Shown: piece by piece, positions 45,326 through 57,345 of the stretch
How the letters are laid out: each line of letters starts with the position of its first letter
Numbering within the stretch: position 1 is the first letter of the stretch
NCBI RefSeq assembly: GCF_030690345.1
Contig: NZ_JAUYGV010000006.1
Location: 868,001 to 932,000, forward strand
Direction of reading: 5' to 3'
Source: Rheinheimera sp.
GTDB taxonomy: Bacteria; Pseudomonadota; Gammaproteobacteria; Enterobacterales; Alteromonadaceae
DNA length: 64,000 nt
The notes under the pieces: generated by a model
What the model was told of the DNA's origin: nothing
Databases searched by the model: none
What the model saw: the letters and a program-made list of their open reading frames with translations, nothing else
Made by a program: the position numbers and the translations under genes

Positions 45326-45910
45326 ATGTTACTGTTAATTGATAACTACGACTCTTTCACCTGGAACCTGATGCAGTATTTTGCTGCATTAGGCCAGCAA
45401 GTTATTGTGCGGCGTAATGACGATATCAGTGTGGCGCAAATAGCGGCATTGGCACCGCAATATCTGGTCATTTCACCCGGGCCGAAAACACCCGATGATG
45501 CCGGCGTATCGTTAAACGCTATTGAGCAATTTGCCGGCAAAATACCCATTTTGGGTGTCTGCCTCGGCCACCAGGCCATTGCTCAGGTATTTGGTGCTAA
45601 AGTATTACGCGCCCGCCGGGTTATGCACGGTAAAAATTCTTTGATCCGTCATAATAACCGTTCGGTATTTTGCGGCCTGGCAGACCCGTTAGATGTGACC
45701 CGTTATCACTCTCTGGTAGTGGAGCGCGGCTCTTTGCCTTCAGAGCTGATAGAAACCGCCTGGACAACAGATACTGAAGGTCTGCCCGATGAAATTATGG
45801 GGTTTATGCACTGCAATCTGGCGTTGCACGGGGTGCAGTTTCATCCGGAAGCTATCTTAAGCCAACAGGGTAAACAGTTGCTGGCCAATTTTTTGCAGCT
45901 TAAGGTTTAA
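45326..45910 (+). CDS. pabA: Aminodeoxychorismate synthase glutamine amidotransferase
   Basis: Releases ammonia from glutamine for p-aminobenzoate (folate) synthesis with PabB. A class I amidotransferase with [24 protein letters not shown], nucleophile Cys79 in GVCLGHQ and the His/Glu pair in GVQFHPEAI. TrpG has the same fold and some bacteria use one protein for both, but the 194-residue length and the nearby argD/astC gene match pabA-argD of E. coli. An HDOD gene is inserted between them here. Confidence 0.88.
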   Translation: MLLLIDNYDSFTWNLMQYFAALGQQVIVRRNDDISVAQIAALAPQYLVISPGPKTPDDAGVSLNAIEQFAGKIPILGVCLGHQAIAQVFGAKVLRARRVMHGKNSLIRHNNRSVFCGLADPLDVTRYHSLVVERGSLPSELIETAWTTDTEGLPDEIMGFMHCNLALHGVQFHPEAILSQQGKQLLANFLQLKV

Positions 45911-45993
45911 TCCCCGGCGTAACTTGACTCAGCGCCCGCAGCGCTGCAGTATTGGCTGTTAGCAACTGCTAATGTAAATGGAATAATGCAATA

Positions 45994-47124
45994 GTGAGCA
46001 GCCCTTTAACTTCTGCACCGCAAGAGCTGGTGCAACGTTTCTTCGATCAGTTAGTTGGCGTTAATCCGGATGCTAAGCGGCTGGGCTATCAGATCCGCGC
46101 CGGAGTACAAAATCCTGAACGTAAGTTGCTGGAAGTAGAAGCCAAAGCGCAACAACTGCGCGCTGCCGGGGCCCAGGCTAAAGCCCAATTTACGGAATTT
46201 GCTCAGGCGCACCTGCATGATGAGGTGGCTGATGAACTGGTGCGCCGGCTGCACAATATCGAACAGGTGATGGCGTCGGTGTTTGACGCCGGTGCGGGCT
46301 TTTATGCGTTGCTTGATCAGCTAAGCGCCAAAGCGGTAACAGTAAATAAGCTGGACCCGCTGATCTCAAGGGTGCCCTGGCTGGTAGAAGATTTATTGCG
46401 ACTGGTGAATCAGCCGCAGTACCGCAACCGCAGCACGTCCGGCGCTATGGTAAAAGATATCAAGACCGCACTGCGTTTTATCGGTGTGGAGAGCTTACAG
46501 CAAATTCTGCCGGTATATGCCATGCGCCGTATGTTGCCGCATTCGACCGATCCATTTACGGCACTGAAAACCCGGTTATGGGACTATTCACTGGCCGTGG
46601 CGATAGCGGCAAAGCGCCTGGCAGAACACAGTGCAGAGCACCCTTATAATGCCTTTTGTGTCGGCTTATTCCATACCCTCGGCCATGCCGTTGTCACGCG
46701 CAATTATCTGCGTACTTATCAGCAGGTACGGCAAGCTCAGCTGCTACAAGCAAGAGAAAGTCGCGATACGCAGTTAACCGATGCGCTGGACAAGCTGGAA
46801 CCCGATGCCAGCTTCTTGTGTGAAAGCATGCATGAATTTGCTGCCGTACTCAGCGCCGATATTACCTCGCGCTGGCAGTTACAAGGCTTACCCTTGTGCC
46901 AAACGCTGGACCAGCTGGCAGAAGGCGTAGGCTTTGCCGGCTGCAGCCCCCTGGCCAAATTGGTGCAACAGGCGCAAACCTATGTGCAGTGGCAAGAGCT
47001 GCAACGGCGCCAACTGATCTCAGATACGGAAGCAAAAGCCTGGCTTAATGCCGTGCAGCTAAACGCAGAAAGCATTAATTTGCTGGCAAATACCAATTTA
47101 AAACGTCTTGGTATAGAAAACTGA
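45994..47124 (+). CDS. HDOD-domain protein
   Basis: A 376-residue cytoplasmic protein with an N-terminal helical region (about 1-125) and a central HDOD domain: VNKLDPLISRVPWLVEDLLRLVNQPQYR, KDIKTALRFIGVESLQQILPVYAMRR and FCVGLFHTLGHAVV. HDOD domains are non-enzymatic HD relatives found in signalling and stress regulation. The start is GTG 45994. It stands between pabA and argD, which are adjacent in E. coli. Partner and role are unknown. Confidence 0.85.
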   Translation: MSSPLTSAPQELVQRFFDQLVGVNPDAKRLGYQIRAGVQNPERKLLEVEAKAQQLRAAGAQAKAQFTEFAQAHLHDEVADELVRRLHNIEQVMASVFDAGAGFYALLDQLSAKAVTVNKLDPLISRVPWLVEDLLRLVNQPQYRNRSTSGAMVKDIKTALRFIGVESLQQILPVYAMRRMLPHSTDPFTALKTRLWDYSLAVAIAAKRLAEHSAEHPYNAFCVGLFHTLGHAVVTRNYLRTYQQVRQAQLLQARESRDTQLTDALDKLEPDASFLCESMHEFAAVLSADITSRWQLQGLPLCQTLDQLAEGVGFAGCSPLAKLVQQAQTYVQWQELQRRQLISDTEAKAWLNAVQLNAESINLLANTNLKRLGIEN

Positions 47125-48657
<1,533 letters not shown>

Positions 48658-48701
48658 TACCGGAAATTAAGCAGCGTTAAGACTGCAGAATATGAAGCTA
48701 A

Positions 48702-48716
48702 GGGGCCACTGGCCCC
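48702..48716 (+). other. GC hairpin between argD and astA
   Basis: GGGGCC pairs with GGCCCC around ACT. No T run follows, so it is more likely an RNA processing or stabilising element inside the operon than a terminator. Confidence 0.45.
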
Positions 48717-48749
48717 GAAAACTATAAAGCAAAAGTGGAGTAAGCGACG

Positions 48750-51249
<2,500 letters not shown>

Positions 51250-51269
51250 GCAGGGTTAAAATAAATATG

Positions 51270-51296
51270 ATCGGGGCTTAGGCCCCGATTTGTTTT
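51270..51296 (+). terminator. Terminator after astD
   Basis: ATCGGGGC (51270-51277) pairs with GCCCCGAT (51282-51289) around TTAG, followed by TTGTTTT. It closes the argD-astA-astD unit. Confidence 0.85.
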
Positions 51297-51369
51297 CTGC
51301 AGGAATTTTTGCTTAAATAACTATAACTTATTGTAATCTCATTTCTCACAGTCAGGTGTAAAACAGCCC

Positions 51370-51717
51370 ATGGTCACAGATAAACCCGGATACGAGCATT
51401 TGATCCAGTTTCTGACAGAGCATTTGTCGCTGTTTGAGCAAACCGGCACCGGAGATGCGGATAAAACCATAGGTGAATTGCTGGAAGAGTCTATTGCCGA
51501 GCAGATTATCACGCTTTGTACCCAGCACACTGAACTGGAAGTAAATCACCGCAGTATGATTATTCGCGAAGTGGACGGCATTATGTATGACTTCCAGGAA
51601 GTGCTGTCCAGCGTACTGAATAAAAAAGCCACCCGCCAACAAGCCGAACTTATCAACGAAATTTCGCTGCTAATCAAAAACCTGTTCGACACCGCTGTAG
51701 CTGATCTGATGGATTAA
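51370..51717 (+). CDS. DUF3802-like small protein
   Basis: A 115-residue acidic, all-helical soluble protein with no signal or membrane segment. MVTDKPGYEHLIQFLTEHLSLF and the end LINEISLLIKNLFDTAVADL resemble DUF3802, a family known from Shewanella and Vibrio with no assigned function. Family assignment is from memory of the pattern. It lies after the astD terminator and so has its own promoter. Confidence 0.65.
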   Translation: MVTDKPGYEHLIQFLTEHLSLFEQTGTGDADKTIGELLEESIAEQIITLCTQHTELEVNHRSMIIREVDGIMYDFQEVLSSVLNKKATRQQAELINEISLLIKNLFDTAVADLMD

Positions 51718-51799
51718 GCCGGCGTCGGCTGCGAATTTGCTAGATACCTGCGCTGCTTTTACGTAGAATAGCCGCCTTATTTTTCGGCGGGAGATACCG

Positions 51800-52228
51800 A
51801 TGCAAGCCAGCGTAAAATGGCACCACGATAATACCTTTGTCGGCACCTCTGGCAGTGGCCATGCTGTGGTATTTGACGGTAACAAAGACGATAGCGTAGC
51901 ACCGAGCCCGATGGAAATGGTATTGATGGCCGCAGGTGCCTGCTCATCGGTTGATGTGGTCAGCATTTTAAAAAAATCCCGTCAGCAGGTGCTGGGCTGC
52001 GAAGTGAAGCTCAGTGGCGAGCGCGCTGAAACTGTGCCGAAAGTTTTTACCAAATTGCACCTGCATTTTGAAGTAACCGGCATCAATCTGAGCGAAAAAC
52101 AAGTAGAGCGGGCGGTGCAGCTGTCAGCGGATAAGTATTGTTCAGTGTCCATAATGCTGTCTGGCAGCGTTACCATCACGCATTCTTTTAGCCTGAAGCC
52201 GGCGGATATTACTCCGGTAGCAGAATAA
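51800..52228 (+). CDS. OsmC/YhfA-type peroxiredoxin-like protein
   Basis: A 142-residue OsmC-fold protein. The two conserved cysteines of hydroperoxide-reducing OsmC/Ohr proteins are present, in AAGACSSVDVVSIL and in DKYCSVSIML. The start VKWHHDNTFVGTSGSGHAVVFDG fits the YhfA branch, which in E. coli sits beside crp. GGGAG precedes the ATG. A role in peroxide detoxification is a family expectation. Confidence 0.85.
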   Translation: MQASVKWHHDNTFVGTSGSGHAVVFDGNKDDSVAPSPMEMVLMAAGACSSVDVVSILKKSRQQVLGCEVKLSGERAETVPKVFTKLHLHFEVTGINLSEKQVERAVQLSADKYCSVSIMLSGSVTITHSFSLKPADITPVAE

Positions 52229-52281
52229 TTGTAGTAATGAAGTCATAACCGGTAATCGGTTTTAAGCGGAGACGATGTTTA

Positions 52282-53088
52282 GTGGTTAAGCCTTTTGAAA
52301 AATTGAAACTACATGGGTTCAATAACCTGACGAAAAGCCTGAGTTTCAGTCTTTATGACATTTGTTATGCCAAAACTGAGCAGCACCGGCAGGAATATAT
52401 TGAATATATCGACGAGCAGTATAACGCTGACCGTTTAACCGACATTCTGACTGAAGTAACCGATATTATCGGTGCCAACATTCTTAATGTGGCGCGACAG
52501 GATTACGACCCTCAGGGGGCCAGCGTTACTATTTTAGTCAGTGAAGAGCCGGTGTTGGTTGATCCTGACAACTCAGAAAACCCGGGACCACGGCCGGATG
52601 CCGTAGTAGCGCACCTGGATAAAAGCCATATTTGCGTACATACCTATCCGGAAATTCACCCGCATGATGGCATCTGTACTTTCCGTGCCGATATCGAGGT
52701 TTCTACCTGCGGTATTATATCGCCACTGAAAGCACTGAACTTCCTGATCCACAGCTTTGAATCTGACATTGTTACTATCGACTACCGTGTGCGTGGTTTT
52801 ACCCGTGATGTCAGCGGCACCAAGCATTATATCGATCACCCTATCAGCTCTATTCAGAACTTTATGGACGAAGACACCAAGCGTGCCTTTCAGATGATTG
52901 ACGTTAACGTGTATCAGGAAAACCTGTTTCACACCAAAATGATGCTAAAAGAAGCTGATTTGAATAACTACCTGTTTGGTATGGGCAAAGATTCAATGAC
53001 GCCGGAAGAGCAAAAAACAATCAGCAAGAAAGTGTTCCGCGAAATGCGCGAAATTTTCTACGGCCGCAACCTGCCGGATATGAAGTAA
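52282..53088 (+). CDS. speD: S-adenosylmethionine decarboxylase proenzyme, SpeD
   Basis: Makes decarboxylated AdoMet for spermidine synthesis. The 268-residue E. coli-type proenzyme self-cleaves before a serine that becomes the pyruvoyl group; here Lys114-Ser115-His116 in [14 protein letters not shown]. Start is GTG 52282, as is also common for this gene, with AAGCGGAG-like bases upstream. speE does not follow; dusA does. Confidence 0.95.
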   Translation: MVKPFEKLKLHGFNNLTKSLSFSLYDICYAKTEQHRQEYIEYIDEQYNADRLTDILTEVTDIIGANILNVARQDYDPQGASVTILVSEEPVLVDPDNSENPGPRPDAVVAHLDKSHICVHTYPEIHPHDGICTFRADIEVSTCGIISPLKALNFLIHSFESDIVTIDYRVRGFTRDVSGTKHYIDHPISSIQNFMDEDTKRAFQMIDVNVYQENLFHTKMMLKEADLNNYLFGMGKDSMTPEEQKTISKKVFREMREIFYGRNLPDMK

Positions 53089-53091
53089 CTA

Positions 53092-54081
53092 ATGACCATG
53101 CTTATCGACCATAAGTTTTCCATCGCCCCTATGCTGGATTGGACAGATAAGCATTGTCGCTATTTTCACCGCCTGCTGAGTCAGCATGCCGTGCTGTACA
53201 CCGAAATGGTCACCACCGGCGCTATTATTCATGGCAGCGGTGATTATTTAGCTTTTAATGCAGAAGAGCATCCGCTGGTATTGCAACTGGGCGGCTCTAA
53301 CCCGGCTGATATGGCGCATTGTGCCAAACTGGCAGAGCAGCGTGGTTATGATGCGGTGAATATTAATGTTGGCTGCCCGTCTGACAGGGTGCAAAACGGT
53401 ATGTTTGGTGCCTGCCTGATGGCGCAGCCGCAGTTAGTAGCCGATTGCATCAAAGCCATGCAGGATGTGGTCAGCATACCGGTGACGGTGAAAACCCGAA
53501 TTGGCATTGACGACTCTGATGATTATCAGTTTTTGCAGGACTTTGTCGCGACCGTAGCCGATGCCGGCTGCCAACAGCTGATTATTCATGCCCGTAAAGC
53601 CTGGCTTAAAGGCTTAAGCCCGAAAGAAAACCGTGAAGTGCCGCCACTGAATTATGCCCGGGTGTACCAGTTAAAGCGTGAATTTCAGCAGCTTAATATC
53701 AGCATTAACGGCGGCATTAAAACGCTGCAGCAGGCGCGTGAGCAACTGCAGTATCTGGACGGTGTGATGGTAGGGCGCGAAGCCTACAGCAACCCTATGC
53801 TGCTCAGCGATGTAGATGCGCTGATTTACGCTAAAACCGGTAACGGTCTTACGCCACAGCAGGTGGTGTTGGCTATGCTGCCTTATATCGAGCGGCAAAT
53901 GCAGCAGGGCGCGCGCTTTTGGCATATTGCGCGGCATATGTTGGGGCTGTTTCAGGGCATGCCGGGGGCCAGACAATGGCGGCGGTTATTGAGTGAACGT
54001 GGCCATTTCGCCGACGCTAAGCCGGAATTATTACTGCAGGCACTGGCTAAAGTTACTGCGTTAGCGGATTTAACCAGCTGA
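53092..54081 (+). CDS. dusA: tRNA-dihydrouridine synthase A
   Basis: Reduces uridine to dihydrouridine in the D-loop of tRNA with FMN and [44 protein letters not shown], catalytic Cys95 in [19 protein letters not shown] and [20 protein letters not shown] are diagnostic of DusA rather than DusB/C. The 329-residue length fits. It starts three bases after speD and ends before a terminator. Confidence 0.96.
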   Translation: MTMLIDHKFSIAPMLDWTDKHCRYFHRLLSQHAVLYTEMVTTGAIIHGSGDYLAFNAEEHPLVLQLGGSNPADMAHCAKLAEQRGYDAVNINVGCPSDRVQNGMFGACLMAQPQLVADCIKAMQDVVSIPVTVKTRIGIDDSDDYQFLQDFVATVADAGCQQLIIHARKAWLKGLSPKENREVPPLNYARVYQLKREFQQLNISINGGIKTLQQAREQLQYLDGVMVGREAYSNPMLLSDVDALIYAKTGNGLTPQQVVLAMLPYIERQMQQGARFWHIARHMLGLFQGMPGARQWRRLLSERGHFADAKPELLLQALAKVTALADLTS

Positions 54082-54114
54082 GTAGTTAATTTCACTATTT
54101 TTTAGTTTTCTGTT

Positions 54115-54149
54115 AAAGGCGGGCAATGATCAAATTGGCCGCCTTTTTT
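54115..54149 (+). terminator. Terminator after dusA
   Basis: AAAGGCGG (54115-54122) pairs with CCGCCTTT (54139-54146), the inner CAA/TTG extending the stem past a G-G mismatch, followed by TTT. It isolates the small-protein operon that follows. Confidence 0.8.
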
Positions 54150-54191
54150 ATTTGTTGTTATAAATCATTATCTTGAATCTTGTTACTAACC

Positions 54192-54207
54192 TGGCACAGC
54201 ACTTGAA
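54192..54207 (+). promoter_or_regulatory. Sigma-54-like promoter of the PspC small-protein operon
   Basis: TGGCAC-AGCAC-TTGAA matches the -24/-12 consensus TGGCAC-N5-TTGCW with exact spacing; the one mismatch is at the -12 C. It lies about 45 bases before ATG 54253, a normal distance. The E. coli psp operon, which also encodes PspC, uses sigma-54 and PspF, which strengthens the call. No PspF gene is in the window. Confidence 0.5.
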
Positions 54208-54252
54208 ACACTGAGGGTGTAGTACAGACTAACCACTTTCAAGGACAGGATA

Positions 54253-54522
54253 ATGAACACACTGACTGCTTTAACCTTTACCGCTTGTGTCACCGCCGGC
54301 CTGTATAGCACTGTCGCCGGCGCAGATGAATTGACAGAACAAGTACGTGCTGCCGTGCCGTCGTCGCAGACAGAATTGCGTGTTACTACCGCACAACAAG
54401 CACAGTTGGCAATGCATAAAACCGTGATTGAACTGCTGGCGCGCCACAGTGCACAGCAAGATGCTCAGGCACTGCAGTTGGCTTATCAGGCGCCGCATAG
54501 CATCCGCGGCGAGGCGGAGTGA
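54253..54522 (+). CDS. Small secreted protein of the PspC operon
   Basis: An 89-residue protein that I do not recognise. A signal peptide (start MNTLTALTFTACVTAG, cleaved near VAGADE) is followed by about 64 mostly helical, Gln/Ala-rich residues (TTAQQAQLAMHKTVIELLARHSAQQDAQ; the middle could coil). It would be periplasmic. AAGGACAGGA lies just upstream of the ATG. It is first in a run of four short genes ending in PspC, behind the sigma-54-like promoter. Confidence 0.7.
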   Translation: MNTLTALTFTACVTAGLYSTVAGADELTEQVRAAVPSSQTELRVTTAQQAQLAMHKTVIELLARHSAQQDAQALQLAYQAPHSIRGEAE

Positions 54523-54525
54523 ACC

Positions 54526-54657
54526 ATGCTGTTATCACCCGGTTGGTTGTTAATTATTTACCTGAGTCCGGTGCTGAGCATTATCCCTGTGATGTTGCTA
54601 TGGCTCAGCATGGCACCGGTTGCCGCCTTGTGGCAAAAAGTACGTTTGCCGGTGTAA
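54526..54657 (+). CDS. 43-residue membrane protein
   Basis: A tiny gene with ATG three bases after the previous stop codon and GGAG about eight bases upstream. The product starts MLLSPGWLLIIYLSPVLSII and continues PVMLLWLSMAPVAALWQKVR; it is almost wholly hydrophobic with a basic end, so one or two membrane segments with Arg/Lys inside. No family recognised. Support comes from spacing, the ribosome-binding site and operon fit. Confidence 0.6.
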   Translation: MLLSPGWLLIIYLSPVLSIIPVMLLWLSMAPVAALWQKVRLPV

Positions 54658-54668
54658 CAGGAGGCAAT

Positions 54669-54791
54669 ATGGATTGGGTAAGTATTGAATTGTTAAGCTT
54701 TGCGGTATTCGCCATGCCGGCACTACTGGCACGACGGGCAAACATGTACAGATCAGACAGCGAAGGAGTAATAAATAATGGCAGCATATGA
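54669..54791 (+). CDS. 40-residue membrane-associated protein
   Basis: A tiny gene behind a strong AGGAGG five bases before ATG 54669. The product begins MDWVSIELLSFAVFAMPALL, a single hydrophobic helix, then a basic RRANMYRSD tail; its last codons overlap pspC by 14 bases. The layout (short helix, basic tail, next to PspC) recalls PspB, but I see no PspB signature. Function unknown. Confidence 0.6.
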   Translation: MDWVSIELLSFAVFAMPALLARRANMYRSDSEGVINNGSI

Positions 54792-54975
54792 TACAGATCG
54801 TTGGTATTGCGCCCGTGCTTATCGCAAAGTGGCGGGCGTTTGCGCCGGGTTTGCCGGTTATTATCAACAGCCGCGTTGGTTAATACGTTTGTTGGCAGTT
54901 ATTCTGTTATTGATGTTTCCGCTGGCAACTATTGTGGCTTATCTGGTGGCGGCGGCAGTGCTGCCTGATCGTTAG
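54778..54975 (+). CDS. pspC: PspC-domain membrane protein
   Basis: A 65-residue protein consisting of a PspC domain: RAYRKVAGVCAGFAGYYQQPRWLIRLL leads to a membrane helix (LLAVILLLMFPLATIVAYLVAAAVLP). PspC proteins sense envelope stress and hold PspA at the membrane in enterobacteria. This one lacks the longer C-terminal part of E. coli PspC (119 residues), and no pspA is near. AAGGAG is about ten bases before the ATG. Confidence 0.85.
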   Translation: MAAYDTDRWYCARAYRKVAGVCAGFAGYYQQPRWLIRLLAVILLLMFPLATIVAYLVAAAVLPDR

Positions 54976-55068
54976 ACCACGGCGGATACGCATTTTGCCT
55001 CAGGTTACCGGCTGTTAACTACGCTAAACTGGTGTAAGATAAGCCCGTGACTTACAAGGAGAAACAAA

Positions 55069-55500
55069 ATGCGATTGTTAAGTACCGCGTTGTTGCTGTT
55101 GAGTATGAATGTATTGGCCGACAGCGGCGCAGCTGTCAGTGTAACGAATGAACAAATCCGCCAGCCAATGCCCGGACGCACTGTCACCGCAGGCTATCTG
55201 ACCCTGCATAATCAATCAGCACAGGCTATTATTCTTAAGGGAGCCAGCAGTCCGGCCTTTGCCCGCACTGAGCTGCATCAGCACAGCCACAAAGATGGCA
55301 TGATGCGGATGGAACAAGTAGAGCAAATCACAGTAGATGCCGGGGAGAGCGTTGAGTTTGCCCCGGGCGGTTTGCATTTGATGTTTTTTGAACCAACGGC
55401 AGCGCTGGAACTGGATCAAGCCGTGCCCTTATCTTTGCAGTTTGCTGACGGGCAACAACTAACGCTGACATTGCCGGTAGTGGCAATGCCGAAGCGCTGA
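55069..55500 (+). CDS. PCuAC-type periplasmic copper chaperone
   Basis: A 143-residue exported protein. After a signal peptide (cleaved near VLADS) it has the PCuAC fold (TAGYLTLHNQSAQAIILKGASSP) and copper ligands in HQHSHKDGMMRMEQ and PGGLHLMFF, fitting the H-M-x10-M-x21-H-x-M pattern. Such proteins deliver Cu(I) to cytochrome oxidase or buffer copper. ACAAGGAG precedes the ATG. It is followed by the DUF2333 gene after nine bases, so they are likely one operon. No oxidase genes are in the window. Confidence 0.88.
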   Translation: MRLLSTALLLLSMNVLADSGAAVSVTNEQIRQPMPGRTVTAGYLTLHNQSAQAIILKGASSPAFARTELHQHSHKDGMMRMEQVEQITVDAGESVEFAPGGLHLMFFEPTAALELDQAVPLSLQFADGQQLTLTLPVVAMPKR

Positions 55501-55509
55501 GGAAAGATA

Positions 55510-56487
55510 ATGTTAAATGCGAAAGTTGTCAGCGCCGCAGTAGCGGCGCTACTGGTTATTATGTACCTGACCGGCTGGTGGGTTAGCCGTGAACCGGCGC
55601 TGCTGGTGGACGAGATTCAACAAAGCCATCAACAACTGGGTGAGCGGGCGATAGTGGGCTACAGTACCACCACCGCGCTTATCCGTGTCAGTGAAACCCT
55701 GCTGGATAAAAGCGGTGGTTATCTTGCCAATGACATTATGCCGCCCTTTGTGCTGCTGGATAATATGCCGGCGTGGGAGCTGGGTGTGCTGGAAATGTCG
55801 CGTGATTTAGCCTTGGCGCTGCGCAAGGATTTAAGCCGCTCGCAATCGCAGTCAACTGAAAATCAGTTTCTTAAAGTCGCTCAGCCAATGTTTAACATTG
55901 ATCATCGCAGTTGGGCAATTCCCGCGGCGGAATCAGAGTATCGCAAAGCGATAGCACAGTTATATCAGTATCGGGCAGAGTTAATGGACCCGGCTAAACC
56001 GGACAGCCAGTTTTATGCCCGTGCCGATAACCTGCGTGATTGGTTAAAAGCCGTAGAGAAACGGCTTGGCAGTTATTCCCAGCGTTTAAGTGCCAGTGTG
56101 GGCCAGGACAGGTTAAATACTGATTTAGCCGGTGACTCCGGTGCACGGCAATCAACCTCTTCTCCGGGCCAAAAGATGGTTAAAACCAGTTGGTGGAAAA
56201 TAGACGATGAATTTTATGAAGCCCGCGGTGCAGCCTGGGCATTACTGCACTTTCTTAAAGCTGTAGAAACAGATTTTGCCGAAGTACTGCAACGTAAAAA
56301 TGCTATGGTCAGTTTGCGACAAATTATTCGTGAGCTGGAAGCCACGCAACAGGCGGTGTGGAGCCCGATGATACTCAACGGCAGCGGTTTTGGGTTAATG
56401 GCTAACCATAGTTTGGTGATGGCCAATTACATTTCCAGAGCAAATGCGGCGCTTATAGATTTATCAGAACTACTAACACAAGGGTAA
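55510..56487 (+). CDS. DUF2333 membrane-anchored protein
   Basis: A 325-residue protein with one N-terminal membrane helix (about 5-24, VVSAAVAALLVIMYLTGWWV) and a large, mostly helical periplasmic domain. RVSETLLDKSGGYLANDIMPPFVLLDNMPAWELGVL and IDHRSWAIPAAESEYRKAI are hallmark stretches of DUF2333. No function is known. It lies between a copper chaperone and a TIGR04219 barrel, all three closely spaced. Confidence 0.85.
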   Translation: MLNAKVVSAAVAALLVIMYLTGWWVSREPALLVDEIQQSHQQLGERAIVGYSTTTALIRVSETLLDKSGGYLANDIMPPFVLLDNMPAWELGVLEMSRDLALALRKDLSRSQSQSTENQFLKVAQPMFNIDHRSWAIPAAESEYRKAIAQLYQYRAELMDPAKPDSQFYARADNLRDWLKAVEKRLGSYSQRLSASVGQDRLNTDLAGDSGARQSTSSPGQKMVKTSWWKIDDEFYEARGAAWALLHFLKAVETDFAEVLQRKNAMVSLRQIIRELEATQQAVWSPMILNGSGFGLMANHSLVMANYISRANAALIDLSELLTQG

Positions 56488-56495
56488 GAGAAAGC

Positions 56496-57254
56496 ATGAA
56501 AAAAACAGTATTAATGCTGTCGCTCAGTGGCGTTTTATTAACCGGTACCGCTCAGGCTGATACCTTGCTGGGTTTATATATGGGCGCCGATGGCTGGCGC
56601 ACATCAACGGATGGTAGTTTTGCCGGTAACGACCAGCAGCAAAGCTTTAATTTTACTGACAAAACGCAAACATCTTATTATGTGGCGTTAGAGCATCCAC
56701 TGCCGTTGGTGCCGAATATTCGTTTGCAACATAACCAACTGGAGTCTGCCGGTATTACCGGTTTAACGGCTGATCTGAGTTTTGCCGGTGAGAGTTTCAC
56801 GGTAGATACTGAAGTGCGAAACCAGGTAGATCTGACCAACACCGACTATGTGCTGTACTATGAGATTCTCGACAATGATCTGGTGAGCCTCGATCTTGGT
56901 GTTAACGGTAAGCATATTAACGGCACTGTTGCTGTAGCTGAAACTGCTGCTAACGGCATGGCGGCGTCGCAGCGTGTATCGCAGATTATTCCGATGGCAT
57001 ATGCTTCTGCTATTGTCGGTTTGCCGTTAACAGGCCTGGATGTATTTGCCCAGGGCAGCCTGATTTCCTACGATGGCAGCCGTCTTTATGATATGCAGGC
57101 TGGAGTAGCTTATGCGGTGCTGGATAATCTGGCGGTCGATTTACGTGTTAAAGTAGGCTACCGTGCGGTTAATTTGCGGCTGGACGATATTGATGATTTA
57201 TATGCCGATATCGATTTTAAAGGCGTGTTTGCCGGTATAGAACTGCATTTTTGA
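56496..57254 (+). CDS. TIGR04219-family outer membrane beta-barrel
   Basis: A 252-residue outer membrane protein. A signal peptide (cleaved near AQAD) precedes LLGLYMGADGWRTSTDGSF, the family start, then paired strands and the end GVFAGIELHF with C-terminal phenylalanine. The family is common in Alteromonadales and without known role. It starts eight bases after the DUF2333 gene; a hairpin follows. Confidence 0.85.
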   Translation: MKKTVLMLSLSGVLLTGTAQADTLLGLYMGADGWRTSTDGSFAGNDQQQSFNFTDKTQTSYYVALEHPLPLVPNIRLQHNQLESAGITGLTADLSFAGESFTVDTEVRNQVDLTNTDYVLYYEILDNDLVSLDLGVNGKHINGTVAVAETAANGMAASQRVSQIIPMAYASAIVGLPLTGLDVFAQGSLISYDGSRLYDMQAGVAYAVLDNLAVDLRVKVGYRAVNLRLDDIDDLYADIDFKGVFAGIELHF

Positions 57255-57262
57255 TCTGAAAC

Positions 57263-57290
57263 ACAGCGGTGCGCTAAGCTGCACCGCTGT
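57263..57290 (+). terminator. Hairpin terminator after the TIGR04219 gene
   Basis: ACAGCGGTGC (57263-57272) pairs perfectly with 57281-57290 around an eight-base loop. It is nine bases past the stop codon. Downstream is pyrimidine-rich (CTGTTGCCTTCCTC) rather than a T run. Confidence 0.7.
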
Positions 57291-57345
57291 CTGTTGCCTT
57301 CCTCTTCTCTTCGCTTGTGACTGTTATCAAATCGTTTTATAGTTA

